This document shows, in pieces, positions 20,066 through 28,461 of a stretch of 64,000 nt of DNA. The stretch covers positions 1 to 64,000 of the forward strand of contig CBDBUW010000017.1 of the NCBI GenBank assembly GCA_965212195.1. Direction: 5' to 3'. This DNA is from JAJCYK01 sp965212195 (GTDB taxonomy: Bacteria > Bacteroidota > Bacteroidia > Cytophagales > Cyclobacteriaceae). The notes beneath the pieces were generated by a model. The model saw only the letters and a program-made list of their open reading frames with translations. It was not told the origin of the DNA and searched no databases. Position numbers and translations under genes: made by a program. Numbering within the stretch: position 1 is the first letter of the stretch; every line of letters starts with the position of its first letter.

Positions 20066-20687
20066 TAAACAAAGAGATTAAGTTGCCTGGATCAGTAAGA
20101 TGAACGGTGCGTACTCCAAGGCGAGCTGCACTTTCTACATTGCTCAGGTTATCGTCGATAAATAGCGTTTCCTGGGGCCGCAAATTCTGTTCATGCAGTA
20201 CTTTCTGGTAGATCTGTGCTTCAGGTTTTCGCATTTTCATGTGGCAAGAATAGTATACCTCATCGAAATGATCCATAAAAGACTGGATACTTCCGGTGGA
20301 GCGGGCAATAATATTATTAAACTCCTGTACATGAATTTCATTGGTATTGCTTAAAGCAAATGTTCTAAAATGGGGTTGCAGGTCCTTCAGTAACTGCAGG
20401 CGCTCTGCTGGTATTCCACCTAGCATGCTGTTCCAAGCTCGGTCGATTTGGTGATCTTCTACAGATAACCCCAGCAGTTCTCGCACTTGTTCGCGGAATA
20501 CTTGTGAACTGATCAGACCTTTTTCATATTCCACAAACAGCATTAGTCCTTGAGTGCGATCCTTTACCTCGTCGGTAGTAAGTCCACTCAGCTCCGAAAA
20601 GCGCTGAAATGTAGCCGGGAAATCCAGATCGATAATGACATTTCCCAGGTCAAAAATTACATTCTTTATGTTATTGAGGGCAGACAC
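20049..20687 (-). CDS. HAD-superfamily phosphatase (subfamily IA, YihX-like)
   Basis: A 212-residue HAD hydrolase, probably a small-molecule sugar phosphatase, though the substrate cannot be read from the sequence. Motif I is IFDLGNVIIDLDF, with Asp as nucleophile and Gly-Asn where many HADs have Asp-x-Thr. This variant is typical of YihX-like members. Motif II is FALSNTNE, the lysine is in CHMKMRKPEAQIY, and the acidic motif IV is LFIDDNLSNV. It overlaps the M50 protease gene, which follows on the same strand. Confidence 0.9.
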   Translation of the reverse strand: MSALNNIKNVIFDLGNVIIDLDFPATFQRFSELSGLTTDEVKDRTQGLMLFVEYEKGLISSQVFREQVRELLGLSVEDHQIDRAWNSMLGGIPAERLQLLKDLQPHFRTFALSNTNEIHVQEFNNIIARSTGSIQSFMDHFDEVYYSCHMKMRKPEAQIYQKVLHEQNLRPQETLFIDDNLSNVESAARLGVRTVHLTDPGNLISLFNGAIG

Positions 20688-20777
20688 GTGATTTTAAAAA
20701 CCCAAATATAAAGGGTGCTCTGCACAATGGGTAAGCATCGTCTAAAATAAATGAAATAGTGGAGGTTACATTACCAA

Positions 20778-20879
20778 CTAATATGACACCAGATGGAGAA
20801 TGAACAGGAGAAGCATTGCAGCCAATGTAATTCCCAGTTTCTTCACTAAAGATTTGATTTTCTCTTTATCGCGCCTCAT
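20778..20879 (-). CDS. Possible small membrane protein (33 residues)
   Basis: In the gap between the PiT transporter and the HAD gene, the minus strand encodes a 33-residue peptide. It begins MRRDKEKIKSLVKKLG and continues into a hydrophobic helix ITLAAMLLLFILHLV before the stop. The strongly basic start and single hydrophobic stretch have the layout of a small inner-membrane protein. No family is recognised and no clear ribosome-binding site precedes the ATG, which is common in this phylum. It lies 62 bases downstream of the PiT stop on the same strand and could be co-transcribed. Chance is a real alternative at this length. Confidence 0.35.
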   Translation of the reverse strand: MRRDKEKIKSLVKKLGITLAAMLLLFILHLVSY

Positions 20880-20941
20880 CCTATTGACCCGTTAATATAG
20901 GTTGTGATTTATAAACGTTCGAATTGCCAAAAAAGTAAGTA

Positions 20942-23314
20942 TTAAGTTTTTTCTCCCTCTCCAGATGCTTTGGGGAGATCCTTATCCGATTCCAAAGGGA
21001 TGGTTTTCACTTCCTTACGCAATTGCTTTAACTCCTTCTTTATCCTGTCCACGGAGAACTCCCCGTCGTCTTGCGGATTCAGAATTAATTCATCGAAGAC
21101 CCTAACAATACGATTTGAGAACAAACCTAGATTTCTTAATTCTCCCAAGTGACCCAGGTACAGCGCACTGTTACGGGTACCGACCTCGTGATTTTTGATC
21201 CTTTTGATTTGTTTTTTGCGAACATTACGAATGATGTTCACATAAGTAATCACATGGTCATACAGTTTACCGGTGAGCTCTTGGTCACTAGTTTTAATAA
21301 CCTCAATAATGGTCTGGTACCGTTCCCTCAGCATATCATGTAAGGACATCAACTCCTCTACCTGTTCCGGAAGCAACGGCTTATGATTATTGTCCACATG
21401 ATTGAGATTGTTCTCAATAATATCCATAGTCAGTTTACCCATCTCATACAGATAGTCTACCACCAGGATATACAAATGTCCAGCTTCCAGATCGGATTCC
21501 GGTACTCGGTCTAGAAAATTACTGGAAATTGTTTTCAATCTTCGCACCTGGCCTAAAACCGGTCTGAAAGTTTGATAAGAATGATTCAAAATGTTCAGGT
21601 CTTCTTCCTTCAGGCCCTTAAATGAAGAGTCTACCTGGGTTTCAAATTGGATCAGGAATGTTTTGAGTTGCTTGTGACTTAAGCTAACTAGTTTTTCGCC
21701 GGTTAGCGTTCCCTCATCAAAGCTTTTTTCAAAGGCCACCTGCTCCTTCAATCGTTTTCCGTGATAGCGGTGGGTTCTATAGATCAGAATTCCCGCGATA
21801 ACCAAAGTTATACTGATGGCTATCAGGCCACCAAAATGAAAGATCAACGCCATGGCAAAGGCCACGATAAAGGCTGAAAATGCTGTAAAGAACCAGCCTC
21901 CGATCACCGAAAGAACTCCAGAAACCCGGTAAACAGCACTTTCCCGTCCCCAGGCTCCATCGGCCAATGAAGTGCCCATGAAGACCATAAAAGTCACATA
22001 AGTGGTGGACAGGGGCAGTTTAAGATTAGTACCAATAGCGATGAGGATACTGGCTACCACCAGAGTCACAGATGCCCTGATCATATCAAAAACAGGGGCT
22101 TCTTTACCCTCACCTCGTTGGCGCCGAGTGAAGGGAGATTGGTCGAATTGACGTTTCACTCCTTGCGTCCATTTCTCGGGCAAAGTATTGTTTATGGCCG
22201 TGGCGGCACTGGCGAAATTCCGGACAATCCTTCTGGAAAGCACGAAGGAAGAGAAACGCTCTTGTCCTTCATCCTGCCTTCCAAGGTCCAATGAGGTTTT
22301 TACCACGGATTTCGCTTTCCTGGAAGTGTACAGGGTAATCACCATGATTAGTCCGGCCAGTAGTAGAAGTAAAGTAGGTGTAGGTACTTTACCGGCTAAG
22401 CCATCCATCAACAATTGATCTGCACCGCTTCCCGACTCGGTAAATAGCAGGTAAGAATTATATCCTGCCAGAGGCACCCCAATAAAATTCACCAGGTCAT
22501 TACCCGCAAAAGCCATGGCTAAAGCAAAGGTACCCACCAATACCAGTACCTGAAGGATGTTGACTTTAAACACCCGATTTAGAAGATAGAGGATTAGGGT
22601 CCAGCCAACAAAGCTTCCCAGAAGAATGGCTATAGTATTTTCACCCACGGCGGTCACGATATTGGCACTCATAAAAGATGCCCCTTTTACACCCTTGATC
22701 AGCATGAAATAGGTGATAGCCATCACCCCCAGTCCTCCCCAAATAGCTCCGTATTGACGCATTCTCTTTTCATAGTCGAAGGAGAACAACAAACGACTAA
22801 GGTATTGCACTATTACACCGCAGCTGAACGCTATAACAACGGACAGTAGTATCCCGGAAATTATGGCCAGGGCTTTGGCAGAATTGATATATTCATATAG
22901 AGCTAAAGCATTTGGATCGGTAAATATCTTTACCGCGGCAATTGCTACGGCGGCCCCCAGTAACTCAAAAACTATGGATACTGTGGTAGAGGTGGGCATA
23001 CCGAAGGTATTAAAGGTATCCAACAGGATCACATCGGTAACCATAACCGCTAAAAAGAGAATAATTATCTCTGAGAAATAGAAAAACTCAGGGTGGAAAA
23101 TACCCTTACGTGCAACTTCCATCATACCACTGGAGAAAGTAGCGCCCACTAAGACGCCCAATGCGGCTACGGTCATTATGACCTTAAATGCAGCTGCTTT
23201 CGCGCCTACGGCGGAGTTCAAGAAGTTGACGGCATCGTTACTTACACCAACCACCAGGTCCGATATCGCCAACAGAAACAATACCACCACCAAAATTAGA
23301 TAGAATGAAGCCAT
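20942..23314 (-). CDS. PiT-family inorganic phosphate transporter
   Basis: A 790-residue inner-membrane phosphate permease of the PiT (PHO4) type, driven by cation gradient. The hallmark repeat appears as GVSNDAVNFLNSAVG near the N-terminus and GNDLVNFIGVPLAG further on. About ten or more hydrophobic segments extend to roughly residue 520. The remaining 270 residues are soluble, helical and PhoU-like (e.g. LSHKQLKTFLIQFETQV), an extension common in Bacteroidota members that probably tunes transport. It is transcribed away from the Na/Pi gene, with 147 AT-rich bases between, so both may respond to phosphate supply. Confidence 0.93.
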   Translation of the reverse strand: MASFYLILVVVLFLLAISDLVVGVSNDAVNFLNSAVGAKAAAFKVIMTVAALGVLVGATFSSGMMEVARKGIFHPEFFYFSEIIILFLAVMVTDVILLDTFNTFGMPTSTTVSIVFELLGAAVAIAAVKIFTDPNALALYEYINSAKALAIISGILLSVVIAFSCGVIVQYLSRLLFSFDYEKRMRQYGAIWGGLGVMAITYFMLIKGVKGASFMSANIVTAVGENTIAILLGSFVGWTLILYLLNRVFKVNILQVLVLVGTFALAMAFAGNDLVNFIGVPLAGYNSYLLFTESGSGADQLLMDGLAGKVPTPTLLLLLAGLIMVITLYTSRKAKSVVKTSLDLGRQDEGQERFSSFVLSRRIVRNFASAATAINNTLPEKWTQGVKRQFDQSPFTRRQRGEGKEAPVFDMIRASVTLVVASILIAIGTNLKLPLSTTYVTFMVFMGTSLADGAWGRESAVYRVSGVLSVIGGWFFTAFSAFIVAFAMALIFHFGGLIAISITLVIAGILIYRTHRYHGKRLKEQVAFEKSFDEGTLTGEKLVSLSHKQLKTFLIQFETQVDSSFKGLKEEDLNILNHSYQTFRPVLGQVRRLKTISSNFLDRVPESDLEAGHLYILVVDYLYEMGKLTMDIIENNLNHVDNNHKPLLPEQVEELMSLHDMLRERYQTIIEVIKTSDQELTGKLYDHVITYVNIIRNVRKKQIKRIKNHEVGTRNSALYLGHLGELRNLGLFSNRIVRVFDELILNPQDDGEFSVDRIKKELKQLRKEVKTIPLESDKDLPKASGEGEKT

Positions 23315-23461
23315 TATTCGGAGTTTTTAACGAGAGCTCAAGGTCATTAAAGTAGTTAAAATAACCAATTATTTATATTAATTTAAATGTGAATTAATTG
23401 TTAAGTTTTTGTAACCTAAATGTTAACTAATAGCATAGAAAAACTAACCCCTAAGTAAACT

Positions 23462-25258
23462 ATGCAATTCGGTATCGGTGAAATATTAACCTTAGCCGGG
23501 TCATTAGGACTCTTTCTTTTTGGAATGAAGGTGATGAGTGATGCGTTGATGGAAGTCGCCGGGGACAAAATGCGTACTATCCTGGCTACTATGACTTCCA
23601 ATCGAATGTTTGCAGTCTTCACCGGATTTCTTATCACTTCAGTAATCCAATCGTCATCTGCTACTACCCTAATGGTGGTTAGTTTTTCCAATGCGGCCCT
23701 GCTCACCCTGGGTGAATCCATTGGTGTAATTATGGGTGCCAACATTGGAACTACTGTTACGGCCTGGTTGATTACCATATTGGGTTTTAAAGTGAGTATG
23801 AGCGCCATTGCTTTGCCCTTGGTAGGGTTTGGATTCTTGTTGACCTTTGCCAAGAACAAAACACGCAAGCATTGGGGGTATTTCATTGTAGGTTTTGCCA
23901 TACTTTTTATCGGCCTGCAGTTCCTAAAAGACTCCGTCCCGGATATCGCCAATAACCCAGGAGCATTAGAATTTTTAACAAAATATACCCAAATGGGGTT
24001 GCCCTCAGTGCTGCTATTCCTGCTAATTGGCACCATCTTAACCATTGTGGTGCAATCATCCAGCGCTACCATGGCACTTACCCTGGTTATGTGCAATGAA
24101 GGCTGGATCCCCTTTGATATGGCGGTGGCCATGGTTTTGGGAGAGAACCTGGGAACCACCATTACCGCTAACCTGGCAGCATTAGTAGCGAATTTCCATG
24201 CTAAGCGTACCGCCCGGGCACATTTCATATTTAATGTACTAGGGGTAATTTGGATGATCATATTATTTGTGCCTTTCCTGCAGGGTATCGACTGGTTCGT
24301 CACCAGCGATGGTTCGGCGTCGCCCTTTGTGGAAGCCACCGCTATTCCTGTGGCCCTTTCTTTGTTCCACACCTCTTTCAACATTATTAATACTATGGTT
24401 TTGATCTGGTTCGTGCCCCTTATAGCCTCCCTGGTGATGCGATTGGTTCCGGAAAAGGTCGACCCTGAAAAAGATATCGACCAACCGATGTATTTGAACG
24501 AAGCTGACTTGCGCTATCCCCAAACCGGTATTTCAGCTTTATTAAAGGAATCCGCTCGATTGTTTGAAAACTCCGTTTACAGGGCACTCACCCATGGATT
24601 GAATGTCCATCGGTCGGATGTGGAATCAGGAGAGAAGCTAAAAGCTATCGTAGACCGCAATGAGGTTATAGAAGTAGACATCGACGCCCTGTACTATGGC
24701 AAGATCAAGACCATTTACAATACCATATTAGAATACGCTACCATGCTCCAGAGCAAGTTTGAGTTGAATGAAGAGAAAATTGAGTTGATTCGCAATATTT
24801 TGAATGCTAACCGTCAACTGGTTACAGTGGTAAAAGCTATGAAACCCCTGCACCAAAACATGACGAAGTACATCGGGTCGAATAACTATTTTATTAGGAA
24901 AGAGTACAACGACATGCGCCGGATCATTTTAAAAATAGTGCGAGAGATCAAGGAGGTAAAGCGTGCAGATAAACCGGAGCTAAACCTAAGGAAGCTCCAA
25001 AAATTACGAGTTAAGCTGGACAAGAGCGATGTGCTAATGGACGGATCCATCGACAAACTAGTCCGTAAAAACCTGATTACCAATGAAATGGCCACTTCGC
25101 TAATGAATGACAATGCCACCGTAAACCAGATCGGTCACCAACTGATCACCTTCGGCGAACTATTATATGTTCAACAAGATCTGATCCTAGAGGAGGATAA
25201 AGCCGATGCTCAGGCCCTAATAGAAGAAGAGGGTATTTTGGAGGTTGATGAATCTTAG
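23462..25258 (+). CDS. Na/Pi-cotransporter family protein with PhoU-like C-terminus
   Basis: A 598-residue inner-membrane protein of the Na+/phosphate cotransporter II family. The diagnostic QSSSAT motif occurs twice, in VIQSSSATTLM and VVQSSSATMAL, one in each inverted half of the membrane domain (about residues 1-330). Residues from about 360 on form a soluble helical PhoU-like domain. In bacteria, homologues export or import phosphate, so direction is not certain. The second, unrelated phosphate carrier (PiT) is divergent on the other side of the shared intergenic region. The gene converges with the acyl-CoA dehydrogenase pair. Confidence 0.93.
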   Translation: MQFGIGEILTLAGSLGLFLFGMKVMSDALMEVAGDKMRTILATMTSNRMFAVFTGFLITSVIQSSSATTLMVVSFSNAALLTLGESIGVIMGANIGTTVTAWLITILGFKVSMSAIALPLVGFGFLLTFAKNKTRKHWGYFIVGFAILFIGLQFLKDSVPDIANNPGALEFLTKYTQMGLPSVLLFLLIGTILTIVVQSSSATMALTLVMCNEGWIPFDMAVAMVLGENLGTTITANLAALVANFHAKRTARAHFIFNVLGVIWMIILFVPFLQGIDWFVTSDGSASPFVEATAIPVALSLFHTSFNIINTMVLIWFVPLIASLVMRLVPEKVDPEKDIDQPMYLNEADLRYPQTGISALLKESARLFENSVYRALTHGLNVHRSDVESGEKLKAIVDRNEVIEVDIDALYYGKIKTIYNTILEYATMLQSKFELNEEKIELIRNILNANRQLVTVVKAMKPLHQNMTKYIGSNNYFIRKEYNDMRRIILKIVREIKEVKRADKPELNLRKLQKLRVKLDKSDVLMDGSIDKLVRKNLITNEMATSLMNDNATVNQIGHQLITFGELLYVQQDLILEEDKADAQALIEEEGILEVDES

Positions 25259-25310
25259 ACTCGACTTTGACTTTGACCTAGCGACCACGAATTAAGTTTT
25301 CAAACTTGGT

Positions 25311-26468
25311 CTACCCTACCCCTTCCAGTTTAGCGATGGTATTGCGAAGGGTCTCTGAAGTGCCCGCCCAAATAGTACTTGAAAGGGCATCTCTCATGTC
25401 TTGCTGAATGGACCATTCTTTACATACACCCCTTCCTCCCCAAATCTGGGTGGCATCCAACATGAATTGAATGTAGCTCTCGGTCACGTATAACTTGGTA
25501 ACCGCCACTTCCTTTAAAAATTTTCCTACGGCATCGTCCTTAGATAATTGACCTGCCAGGTCGTATACTACTAGTCTGGACATATTCCTTCTCAGCACCA
25601 TGTCAGCAATCTTGCCTGAAATATGCTGGAACTTACCGATGGGCCGACCGAATTGCTGTCTATTTTTAGTCTGCTCGACGGTGGCTTCCAATACCCGCGT
25701 CATGGGGCCCAAGCATACTGCCATTAGAAGTATACGCTCCCAGCCTATGGATACTTTTATAACGCTTAGACCCCCTCCTTCTGAGCCGATGACATGATCT
25801 TCGGGGATAAATACCTTATTGAAATGTAACTGGCCCAACGAACAAGTACGTAAACTGGACTTTTCAAATGGTTCACCATGAGATACTCCCTCCCAGTCCA
25901 AATCGACCATAAAGGCCGTAAAATCGAAGGGGGATCGGTTGTCGGCCGTTTTGGCAAAAACCAGACAACAAGTGGCATCTGCGGAATTGGTAATAAAAGC
26001 TTTCTTGCCATCCAGGATATAACCTCCCTCAGTTTTGGTAGCCCGGGTTTCGATGGAATATATATCGCTACCGGCGGAAAGTTCCGAGAATCCCAGGCTT
26101 GTAAAGTGTTGGCCCGAAATTAAAGCCGGCAAATATTTCTGTTTAAGTTCTTCAGAAGCCAAGGCCTGCAACGCCAATTGAGTCCCGCTTATTTGCGAGG
26201 CCATGGCAAAGAAAAAACCTGTGTCATGGCATCCCTGACATAGTCCTTCAAGGGCGGCTATAGTATGAGTATAGGGCAGCTCCTGCCCGCCATACTCTTT
26301 CCTCATAGATAATCCGAATAGTCCCAAATCCGCACATTGCTGCCATCTTTGGGCAGAGAATTCTAGGTCTGCGTCTCTTTGACGCCAATCGCCTTCCAAA
26401 TTTTCCGAAGCGAATAATTGATATTTGGTGCGTGTTTCTTCAATAGAAGGGTCTTGCCATACTTGCAT
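25311..26468 (-). CDS. Acyl-CoA dehydrogenase family protein (second of tandem pair)
   Basis: An FAD-dependent acyl-CoA dehydrogenase, about 385 residues from the start chosen. Such enzymes introduce a 2,3-double bond in acyl thioesters and pass electrons to electron-transfer flavoprotein. Seen are the FAD/substrate segments TSLGFSELSAGSDI and GYILDGKKAFITNS, the QFGRPIGKFQHI signature, and the C-terminal WAGTSETLRNTIAK. I prefer ATG at 26468 (MQVWQDPSIE) because the upstream in-frame ATG at 26495 adds only a hydrophobic stretch. It follows the other dehydrogenase gene closely, and the two probably act together. The substrate is unknown; no thiolase or ETF genes are nearby. Confidence 0.9.
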   Translation of the reverse strand: MQVWQDPSIEETRTKYQLFASENLEGDWRQRDADLEFSAQRWQQCADLGLFGLSMRKEYGGQELPYTHTIAALEGLCQGCHDTGFFFAMASQISGTQLALQALASEELKQKYLPALISGQHFTSLGFSELSAGSDIYSIETRATKTEGGYILDGKKAFITNSADATCCLVFAKTADNRSPFDFTAFMVDLDWEGVSHGEPFEKSSLRTCSLGQLHFNKVFIPEDHVIGSEGGGLSVIKVSIGWERILLMAVCLGPMTRVLEATVEQTKNRQQFGRPIGKFQHISGKIADMVLRRNMSRLVVYDLAGQLSKDDAVGKFLKEVAVTKLYVTESYIQFMLDATQIWGGRGVCKEWSIQQDMRDALSSTIWAGTSETLRNTIAKLEGVG

Positions 26469-26503
26469 AAAAATCAGTATTAAAATAGTGAACAATCGGT
26501 ATT

Positions 26504-27742
26504 CTACCAGTAGGTCTCTTCGATATGAGTGAGATCAAATCCTAGGGATGACTTGCCGGCATAAAGCAGGCATTCATCACTGGTGGCAGGCATCAGGCCA
26601 GCACAGCGGGCATCCCGGTAAAAGCGTTCCAAAGGCAAGGCCCTGGCAATTCCGCTGCCACCGCAAAGCCGGATGGCGTCGGAGGCCAGCTTGGGAGCGA
26701 ATTCACTGACCATGTATTTAGAATGATGAATAGCAGCATTGGTCTGTGGTGTTCCTCTTTGCTCGTCAACCAATCGGGCCGCCTTATATACCAATTCGCG
26801 GGTAGCTTCCAAATGCACGGCCAGTTTGCCTACATCCCGCTGCACCCAGTCCCGATTAATAACAGATTGATCGCTGCCTGGTATCTTTTTCTTCTGCAAG
26901 TGGTTGACCATATAGTCAAAAGTAGCTTGACAAAGACCTAGATAGGTCCCCACATAACCTCCAATGACCCAGTGGGGCTCCCGGGTGAGTTTGTAGATGC
27001 CCAGTCCTTCCGTACCTAAAAACAGTCGATCCTGGGGGACGAAACAGTCCTTAAGTTTCATATTGTTGGACACCGTAGCCCGCATACCCATAGTGTCCCA
27101 AACTTCTTCCACCTCAATACCCGGATTGTCCAATTCCACAATAAAAAATGAAATCTCAGGCAGGTCCCCAGAGGACTGCTCTCTGCGAGCTGCCACTACA
27201 TAATAATCCGCGTAGCCCAACATAGAGACAAACATCTTATACCCGTTGATGACGTATCCTCCATCCACTTTACGATAGGTGGTTTTTAAGGCGCTGAAAT
27301 GAGCGCCAATACCAGGTTCTGAGTTAGCCGATGCAAACATCTTGTGGCCGTTGACAATCTCATTCAGGGCCCAGTCCCTAAAATCATTCATAGCCTTTCC
27401 GCGGGTTCCGCCAATGTCTTCGGTTTTGCTTTCCGACAGGATGCCGGCAGTGATATTATGCATATTGAAAGTAAGCCCTGTAGAAGCAGCTCCACTTGAA
27501 AGTTGTTCCTGAGCCTTGGTATAGGTTAAAAAACTAGCCCCCAAGCCTCCTTTGTCTTTGGGTACCATGATACCTAATAGTCCAGCCTTTTTCAGATCTT
27601 CATAGTCTTTAATGGGCCAGGTAGCTTGTCGGTCGTAGTCCGCCGCCCGCTCTGCAAACCTTTTAGATAGATCCCCACATAGAGCAATGAGATCCTTTTC
27701 TTCTGAGGCAGTCATTTGCCCATTTTGTATTGTTTGTTCCAT
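26504..27742 (-). CDS. Acyl-CoA dehydrogenase family protein (first of tandem pair)
   Basis: A 412-residue member of the same flavoenzyme superfamily but clearly diverged from its neighbour. Recognisable are the N-terminal DLKKAGLLGIMVPKDKGG, the FAD-region ASANSEPGIGAHF and GYVINGYKMFVSM, and the C-terminal CGGSGIARALPLERFYRDAR. The usual GTSE-type end is replaced by MPATSDECLLYAGK, so this subunit could be altered in catalysis or be a partner in a hetero-oligomer. It leads a two-gene operon and stands divergent from the Rrf2 regulator, which may control it. Confidence 0.9.
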   Translation of the reverse strand: MEQTIQNGQMTASEEKDLIALCGDLSKRFAERAADYDRQATWPIKDYEDLKKAGLLGIMVPKDKGGLGASFLTYTKAQEQLSSGAASTGLTFNMHNITAGILSESKTEDIGGTRGKAMNDFRDWALNEIVNGHKMFASANSEPGIGAHFSALKTTYRKVDGGYVINGYKMFVSMLGYADYYVVAARREQSSGDLPEISFFIVELDNPGIEVEEVWDTMGMRATVSNNMKLKDCFVPQDRLFLGTEGLGIYKLTREPHWVIGGYVGTYLGLCQATFDYMVNHLQKKKIPGSDQSVINRDWVQRDVGKLAVHLEATRELVYKAARLVDEQRGTPQTNAAIHHSKYMVSEFAPKLASDAIRLCGGSGIARALPLERFYRDARCAGLMPATSDECLLYAGKSSLGFDLTHIEETYW

Positions 27743-27858
27743 GCTTCTTCAGTTTTGTTAGGCTTCAGTTCACCTGTTCCCAACCTATTTTTAGGTTCGA
27801 ACCGGTCGCAAATTAGATAATTTTTTGATAAAATTGGATAAAAAGGTCTAAAAATCTA

Positions 27859-27873
27859 AAACATGTAATGTTT
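27859..27873. promoter_or_regulatory. Candidate operator dyad between dehydrogenase operon and rrf2 gene
   Basis: A perfect 6-base inverted repeat AAACAT/ATGTTT with a 3-base spacer lies in the 273-base divergent region, about 117 bases from the dehydrogenase start and 143 from the regulator start. It is AT-rich and of a size suited to a dimeric regulator. Binding by the adjacent Rrf2 protein is only an inference from position. No other part of this gap shows a gene. Confidence 0.3.
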
Positions 27874-28015
27874 GGTGTTTTATTGTCAACAGTTCTCCAA
27901 GCGCTGAATATTTAGGATTCCAGTTATGGGAGGCTACCGAAGAGGTCGATAGTAAGAACTCTCACAATCACCCCGGATACTTATATAATCTGATAAAAAA
28001 GTTAATTTAGCTGAT

Positions 28016-28450
28016 ATGTTCTCCAGATCATGCGAATACGCGTTGCAGTCCATTCTTTACATCACCCTACACGGGGAGAAAAACAAGGCCGTAGGATTGA
28101 AGGAAATATCAGAATCCCAGCAAGTGCCCCTGCATTTTCTCAGCAAAATTTTGCAGCAACTGGTAAAACAAAAGGTTTTAATTTCTACAAAAGGCCCACA
28201 TGGAGGTTTCTCCTTGAACATTCCACCAGAAGAGCTAAGACTCATTACCATTGTAGAGATAATCGATGGTTTGGACATTTTTGACCGCTGTGGAATAGGA
28301 TTAAAGCAATGTTCGGATAAGACGCCCTGTCCCATACATTTCGACTACAAGATAGTAAAGGAGAAAATCCACAAATTGCTAAGTGAGAAAACGCTTTCTC
28401 AGTTATGTCATGATGTCAATCAGGGAAAGTCTATAGTCACCTTCAATTAA
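28016..28450 (+). CDS. Rrf2-family transcriptional regulator with Fe-S cysteines
   Basis: A 144-residue winged-helix repressor of the Rrf2 family (IscR, NsrR and relatives). The DNA-binding part (about 1-75) includes FLSKILQQLVKQKVL and STKGPHGGF. Three cysteines, Cys92, Cys99 and Cys105, have nearly the spacing of the cluster ligands in IscR and NsrR, so an Fe-S cluster that senses nitric oxide, oxygen or iron status is likely. The divergent acyl-CoA dehydrogenase operon is the most obvious target. The CocE-type hydrolase gene converges from the other side. Confidence 0.93.
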   Translation: MFSRSCEYALQSILYITLHGEKNKAVGLKEISESQQVPLHFLSKILQQLVKQKVLISTKGPHGGFSLNIPPEELRLITIVEIIDGLDIFDRCGIGLKQCSDKTPCPIHFDYKIVKEKIHKLLSEKTLSQLCHDVNQGKSIVTFN

Positions 28451-28461
28451 TGGTCTCAATC

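Noticed and set aside
25294..25307. AAGTTT/AAACTT hairpin between the Na/Pi gene and the dehydrogenase gene
   Set aside because: Only six base pairs, AT-rich and without a T-run after it, too weak to call a terminator.
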